Assembly: GCA_947460245.1 (NCBI GenBank)
Contig: CANHGL010000013.1
Location: forward strand, 1 to 46,352
Direction of reading: 5' to 3'
DNA: 46,352 bases
From: Sphingobacteriales bacterium
GTDB lineage: Bacteria > Bacteroidota > Bacteroidia > Chitinophagales > JADIYW01
Numbering within the stretch: the first letter of the stretch is position 1; each line of letters starts with the position of its first letter. The notes under the pieces are model-generated. The model was not told where the DNA came from and did no database searches. It saw nothing but the letters and a program-made list of their open reading frames with translations. This document shows, one piece after another, positions 41,918 through 46,352 of this stretch. Position numbers and translations under genes: made by a program.

Positions 41918-44900
41918 ATGAAAAAATATATTTACCTATTATGCTTATCGTTGTTCTGTTACGTAGACGGCTATTCTTTGGGAGATAGCTGTTCGATAGC
42001 TATTACAGTTTCTTCTAATGGTTGTTCAGCAACAGGAGCATATGATAATACAGGTATTACTGGAACCTTGGCACCTTCTTCCTGCTTTACTACAGGAAAT
42101 AATAATGGACAGTGGTTTAAATTTGTGGCGAGTACTAAGGTTATTAATGTTACTGTTAATGGAGGAACTTTAACTCAGCCACAAATTGCTTTACTGGATC
42201 CGGGTGCTGCAGGTTGTACTGGGCCATTTACTGAGTTGGTATGTAACAGTTCAGGAACGGCAACAGCTACGGTTAATTACAGCAATCTTTCGATAGGGAA
42301 TACCTATTATATTTATGTAGATGGCAGGAATAATTTGGTTGGGAACTATCAATTATGTTTAACCTCTCCACTTGCCCCAACAAATGATAATCCATGCAAT
42401 CCAATTGTAATTCCTGCATCTAATTATTGCTCTGCCCTAAACGAATTTACTATCATAGGGGCCAGTAGTGAGAATATATTCAACACAACACTTCCAGCCT
42501 GTTGGTCTCCAACTGGAGCGCTTAATACTGTATTCTTCCAGTTTACGGCTTTGGGGCCTTACAATACTATCACAGTTTCAGGTAGTCTAAATAAACCGCA
42601 AGTAGCCATTATTACTACAACTAATTGTAATGGTTCTACATGGTCGAGTAGTGGAGCTTCCAGTTGTGGAGCTGGCACAGGTACTTCAGTTACTTTAAAT
42701 GCAAACAATCTTGTAATTGGACAAACTTATATCATAGCGGTGGATGGATCTGTTGATAATACTGGACCTTTCCAGTTATGTGTGAATAGTTATACTCCAA
42801 CTACTGGAGTGCCTGCGAATGATTTGTGTACTGGTGCAGTAGCATTGTGTCCTAATCAACTTACAGCAGGTACAACTGCAAATGCAACGGCAACAAATGA
42901 TGTTACTATAGCGAACTGGAATTGTAATGGGGTATTAGATAATCCGGTTTGGTATAGCTTTATCGCTAATACACCAGTTCAGAATGTTAACTTAAATATT
43001 AGTGCAACATGTACAACAGACTATTTGCAAGTAGAGGTTTTTAAATATACAGGAACATCTACTGTTTGTGCTACTTCCGGAGGCAATACAAATAAATTCA
43101 CGAGTATTGGTTGTGACAATAATATTTTTGTAAGTGGTTCTTCTACTTTAACTATTCCTGCTGCAAATATGGTAGCAGGACAAACCTATTATGTCTTGGT
43201 TGATAACTGGCCTGGTGCAAATTGTAATTTTAATTTTACTATTAGTGGTAATGCCGGTGCAAATGCCGGAGCAGACCAGGACGTTTGTATATCAGCTGCG
43301 GCCTTTAATAATACTGGTGTGCCTGCAGGAGGTACTTGGTCTGGTCCGGGAATAACAAATACATCTTTAGGTACTTTTGACCCTAAGGTTGCATCTTATG
43401 GCTCACATACTGTTTTTTATACTTATGGATCTTGTAATGATGCAAAGATTATTAATGTAACAGGGCCGCAGGTTACCACGTCCAACAATGTAACTATATG
43501 TGGTGGGTCTACGCAATTAGTAGGAAGTGTAAATGAATATCCTACATCATCAACAAAAGTATTTTCCAATAATACTAGCTACCCTGTACCGGATAATAAT
43601 ACAACAGGTGTTTCTTCACCCATAACCGTTTCTGGTGTTGCTCCTAATTTAGTTTCTACTAATCCTATTCAAAAAGTATGTCTGAATATTAATCATACCT
43701 GGGATGCAGATCTAGATATCTTTTTACAATGTCCTGGAGGTACTTTGTTAGAATTAAGTACAGATAATGGGTCGTCAGGTGTAAATTATGCTGGCACATG
43801 TTTTCTTACTGGATCTCCCACTATTACTACGGCTACAGCACCTATGACAGGAAATTATGCTCCGGAGTTTCCATTTACAGACTTGAATGCTTGTAGTATA
43901 AATGGTACCTGGAATTTAATAGTAAAAGATGATCAAGGTTTAGATATTGGTACATTACTTAACTGGAGTATCTATTTTAATACCGCCAATACCGTAAATT
44001 ATGTTTGGTCGCCAACTACAAATATGACTGGATCAACGACTTTAAATCCTACGGTAACTCCAACTGCAACTACTACCTATTATCTAACTGCAACAGATAA
44101 TAATTCCTGTACCGCTAAAGATTCCGTAATAGTTACAGTCAGTAATTCCATTGCAGGGCCAGACCAGTTGTTATGTCTAAATAAGTCTACAGCTTTTGCA
44201 AGTTCAGGTTCCGGTACATGGACTGCTTTAGCCGGTAATCCTTCAACAGTAACTATCACAACTCCTACTAGTCCAACTTCAGCTGTTGGTCCATTCAATA
44301 CAATCGGTGATTATTATTTTCAGTGGAGTACAGGTGTATGTAAGGATACTATAAAGATTACCGTTAATGCTTTGCCATCAGCAAATGCAGGAGCAGATCA
44401 AACGTTAACCTGCACTACAACTAGTTTTGTTTTAGGTGCAACAGCAGTGTCTGGTAATACATATGCTTGGACACCTATTGCTGGCTTGAGTGATCCTGCT
44501 ATTGCACAACCAACAGTGACCTCACCAGGTACCTATACCTTAACAGTGACGAATACTGCAACAGGTTGTACTGCTTCGGATGTTGTTGTCATTAGTCAGA
44601 CTATAACACCACCTACAGTTAATGCTGGTGCAGATAAGACATTAACTTGTACCACTACAACTGTCCAAATTGGATCTGCTGCAGTTGGCGGTTATACTTA
44701 TTCATGGTCACCAGGTACGGGCTTAAGTAGCACAACTGTTGCACAACCTAATGCTACAACTCCTGGTACTTATATATTAACTGTTACAAACACGGCAAAT
44801 AGTTGTACAGCTAAAGATACTGTAGTCATTAGTCAAAATATAACGCCTCCTGCTGTTAACGCTGGTCCTGATTCTGTATTAACCTGTTCTAGAACTAGCA

Positions 44901-46352
44901 TTGTAATAGGAACAACAGGAGTAGGAGGTAATACTTATTCATGGAGTCCGGCAACAGGCTTATCATCTACTTCTATTGCTCAACCTACTGCAACGGCAGC
45001 GGGAACTTATATTTTAACGGCAACCACTACAGCAAATGGCTGTACGTCAAAAGATACTGTTGTAATTATTCAAAATAGTACACCTCCTGTTGCGAATGCG
45101 GGTCCTGATTCAGTGTTAACATGTACGAGAACTACGGTTACCCTAGGAGCAGTATCTACCGCGGGTAATACGTATTCATGGAGTCCGAGTGCTGGTTTAA
45201 GTAGTAGTACAACATCTAATCCAACTACAAGCACGCCAGGAACGTATACCTTAACTGTAACTAATACGGCAAATGGTTGTACGGCAACAGATGCAGTAGT
45301 AGTTACACAAAATATCACTGCCCCAACAGCGAATGCAGGAGCGGACCAAACACTCACATGTACAACAACAAGTGTAACATTGGGAACAGCTTCAACCGCA
45401 GGAAATACCTACAGCTGGAGTCCAAGTGCTGGTTTGAGTAATAGTACAATCGCTCAACCATCAGCTACAACAGCTGGAACCTATACATTAACCGTAACGA
45501 CAACAGCAAATGGTTGTACTGCAAGTGATGCAGTAGTGGTAAGTCAACTTGCATCATTACCGGTAGCGAATGCTGGTCCGGACTCTGTGTTAACCTGTAC
45601 AAGAACTAGTATTGTATTAGGAAGTGCAAGCATTCCTGGTAGTACTTACTCCTGGAGTCCAGGTACGGGATTATCGTCTACATCGATAGCACAACCAACA
45701 GCAACTGCTGCAGGTACGTATACTTTAACAGTAACGAATACTTCAAGTGGTTGTACGGCTACAGATGCTATAGTAATAAGTTCAGATAAAGTTCTACCAG
45801 CAGCAAATGCAGGAGTAGATCAAACACTGACATGTACGACGACGAGTGTAACACTTGGTGCAGCAGCAACAGGCGGTAATACCTACTCTTGGAGTCCAGG
45901 TACAGGATTATCTTCTACATCAACAGCACAACCAACGGCAACAGCGGCTGGCACATATACGTTGACAGTAACGACGACAGCGAATGGCTGTACGGCAACG
46001 GATGCAGTAATAGTATCACAAAATATAACAGCACCAGTAGCAAATGCAGGAGTAGATCAAACATTAACATGTACGACTACGAGTGTAACCATAGGTTCAG
46101 CAGCAACAGGCGGTAATACTTATTCATGGTCACCAGGTACGGGCTTAAGTAGCACAACTGTTGCACAACCCACAGCAACAGCTGCTGGCACATATACCTT
46201 AACGGTAACTACTACTGCGAATGGTTGTACAGCAAGTGATGCAGTAACAGTATCACAGAATACAACAGCACCGATAGCAAATGCAGGAATTGATTATACA
46301 TTAACATGTACGAACCCAAGCTATGTATTAGGAGCAGTAGCAACAGGCGGTA
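41918..46352 (+). CDS. N-terminal part of a giant secreted repeat adhesin with P-domain (3' end outside window)
   Basis: At least 1,478 codons, open to the window edge. Signal peptide about 1-23 (MKKYIYLLCLSLFCYVDG). Residues about 24-440 hold three Cys-rich beta-sandwich domains with recurring YYIYVDG / YIIAVDG / YYVLVDN segments, PPC-like. A proprotein-convertase P-domain follows at about 555-690 (NHTWDADLDIFLQCPGGT, GTWNLIVKDDQGLDIGTLL). After Ig-like segments comes an exact 79-residue tandem array from residue 823 (base 44384), each unit with LTC and GCT cysteines. Presumably a T9SS cargo whose sorting domain lies outside the window. Likely cell-surface adhesin; ligand unknown. Confidence 0.9.
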   Translation, partial: MKKYIYLLCLSLFCYVDGYSLGDSCSIAITVSSNGCSATGAYDNTGITGTLAPSSCFTTGNNNGQWFKFVASTKVINVTVNGGTLTQPQIALLDPGAAGCTGPFTELVCNSSGTATATVNYSNLSIGNTYYIYVDGRNNLVGNYQLCLTSPLAPTNDNPCNPIVIPASNYCSALNEFTIIGASSENIFNTTLPACWSPTGALNTVFFQFTALGPYNTITVSGSLNKPQVAIITTTNCNGSTWSSSGASSCGAGTGTSVTLNANNLVIGQTYIIAVDGSVDNTGPFQLCVNSYTPTTGVPANDLCTGAVALCPNQLTAGTTANATATNDVTIANWNCNGVLDNPVWYSFIANTPVQNVNLNISATCTTDYLQVEVFKYTGTSTVCATSGGNTNKFTSIGCDNNIFVSGSSTLTIPAANMVAGQTYYVLVDNWPGANCNFNFTISGNAGANAGADQDVCISAAAFNNTGVPAGGTWSGPGITNTSLGTFDPKVASYGSHTVFYTYGSCNDAKIINVTGPQVTTSNNVTICGGSTQLVGSVNEYPTSSTKVFSNNTSYPVPDNNTTGVSSPITVSGVAPNLVSTNPIQKVCLNINHTWDADLDIFLQCPGGTLLELSTDNGSSGVNYAGTCFLTGSPTITTATAPMTGNYAPEFPFTDLNACSINGTWNLIVKDDQGLDIGTLLNWSIYFNTANTVNYVWSPTTNMTGSTTLNPTVTPTATTTYYLTATDNNSCTAKDSVIVTVSNSIAGPDQLLCLNKSTAFASSGSGTWTALAGNPSTVTITTPTSPTSAVGPFNTIGDYYFQWSTGVCKDTIKITVNALPSANAGADQTLTCTTTSFVLGATAVSGNTYAWTPIAGLSDPAIAQPTVTSPGTYTLTVTNTATGCTASDVVVISQTITPPTVNAGADKTLTCTTTTVQIGSAAVGGYTYSWSPGTGLSSTTVAQPNATTPGTYILTVTNTANSCTAKDTVVISQNITPPAVNAGPDSVLTCSRTSIVIGTTGVGGNTYSWSPATGLSSTSIAQPTATAAGTYILTATTTANGCTSKDTVVIIQNSTPPVANAGPDSVLTCTRTTVTLGAVSTAGNTYSWSPSAGLSSSTTSNPTTSTPGTYTLTVTNTANGCTATDAVVVTQNITAPTANAGADQTLTCTTTSVTLGTASTAGNTYSWSPSAGLSNSTIAQPSATTAGTYTLTVTTTANGCTASDAVVVSQLASLPVANAGPDSVLTCTRTSIVLGSASIPGSTYSWSPGTGLSSTSIAQPTATAAGTYTLTVTNTSSGCTATDAIVISSDKVLPAANAGVDQTLTCTTTSVTLGAAATGGNTYSWSPGTGLSSTSTAQPTATAAGTYTLTVTTTANGCTATDAVIVSQNITAPVANAGVDQTLTCTTTSVTIGSAATGGNTYSWSPGTGLSSTTVAQPTATAAGTYTLTVTTTANGCTASDAVTVSQNTTAPIANAGIDYTLTCTNPSYVLGAVATGG
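44384..46352 (+). repeat. 237-bp tandem repeat array (79-residue Ig-like units), running off the window
   Basis: Unit starts at 44384, 44621, 44858, 45095, 45332, 45569, 45806, 46043 and 46280: eight complete units and a ninth cut by the edge, with no insertion or deletion. Consensus parts: NAGxDxxLTC, GNTYSWSPGTGLSS, AGTYTLTVT, NGCTAxDAV. Two unit types alternate irregularly (PDSVLTCTRT in units 3, 4, 6; mostly ADQ or VDQ TLTCTTT elsewhere). Confidence 0.95.

Noticed and set aside
44080-46116. Open frames opposite or out of frame within the right repeat array (e.g. 45070-45357 minus)
   Set aside because: Shadows of the 79-residue repeats; the plus-strand frame from 41918 is uninterrupted.
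44384-46352. Regular repeats as a possible CRISPR array
   Set aside because: The period is 237 bases with whole-unit similarity, in frame and coding; no short repeat with unique spacers.

Overview
The window reads as a piece of chromosome from a Bacteroidota bacterium (gliding/Cytophaga-Chitinophaga-like; I cannot place it lower). Reasons: AT-rich DNA, few recognisable Shine-Dalgarno sites, -7 promoter elements of the form TAnnTTTG, secreted proteins ending in type IX secretion (T9SS) sorting domains, SprB and PKD repeats, and Bacteroidota families such as DUF4296, DUF4412 and the HFHTTP variant of HMG-CoA lyase. Oxygen-dependent HemF suggests aerobic growth.

Layout. 1-1647 is the 3' end of a large T9SS-exported Ig-repeat protein, followed by a strong terminator. 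1770-4815 holds HMG-CoA lyase, a YggS protein and a DUF4296 lipoprotein that overlaps bioB. 3832-7914 is a compact biotin operon, bioB-bioF-bioD-bioA. Convergent to it are comEC and yidC. 12046-15373 is a nucleotidyltransferase-galactokinase-MFS cluster, followed by a small membrane protein and mnmA. 17096-19564 is a secreted metzincin-type protease, and then 868 bases without a gene. 20433-28044 carries hemF, queG, an ABC-F ATPase, an esterase lipoprotein, a ceramidase-like membrane protein, a DUF4412 protein and a DUF456 protein. 28144-30362 is surE, a small membrane protein and lpxB, followed by tRNA-Ala(GGC).

30465-34591 is the accessory part. It is two short degenerate integrative elements in tandem at the 3' end of tRNA-Ala. 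Copies of the last 30 bases of the tRNA close each element (32731-32760 and 34562-34591). Both elements have matching left-end hairpins and matching right-end sequence. The first carries an integrase fragment, a SHOCT protein, a broken radC and a small membrane protein; the second carries two glycosyltransferases.

Beyond the island come an FAD amine oxidoreductase, yceI, kdsB, a LysM protein, hemA, a hemC-hemD fusion and a secreted hypothetical protein. The window ends inside a giant exported protein (41918 to the edge) whose distal part is an exact 237-bp (79-residue) tandem repeat array. Both window edges therefore lie in Thr/Ser-rich repeat adhesins.

Functionally the region mixes cofactor synthesis (biotin, heme, queuosine, thiolated tRNA), envelope building (LpxB, KdsB, YidC, LysM protein) and T9SS surface proteins. 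Four genes (12046, 16951 minus, 22477, 28144) have the -7 element exactly four bases before the start codon, which would give leaderless mRNAs.
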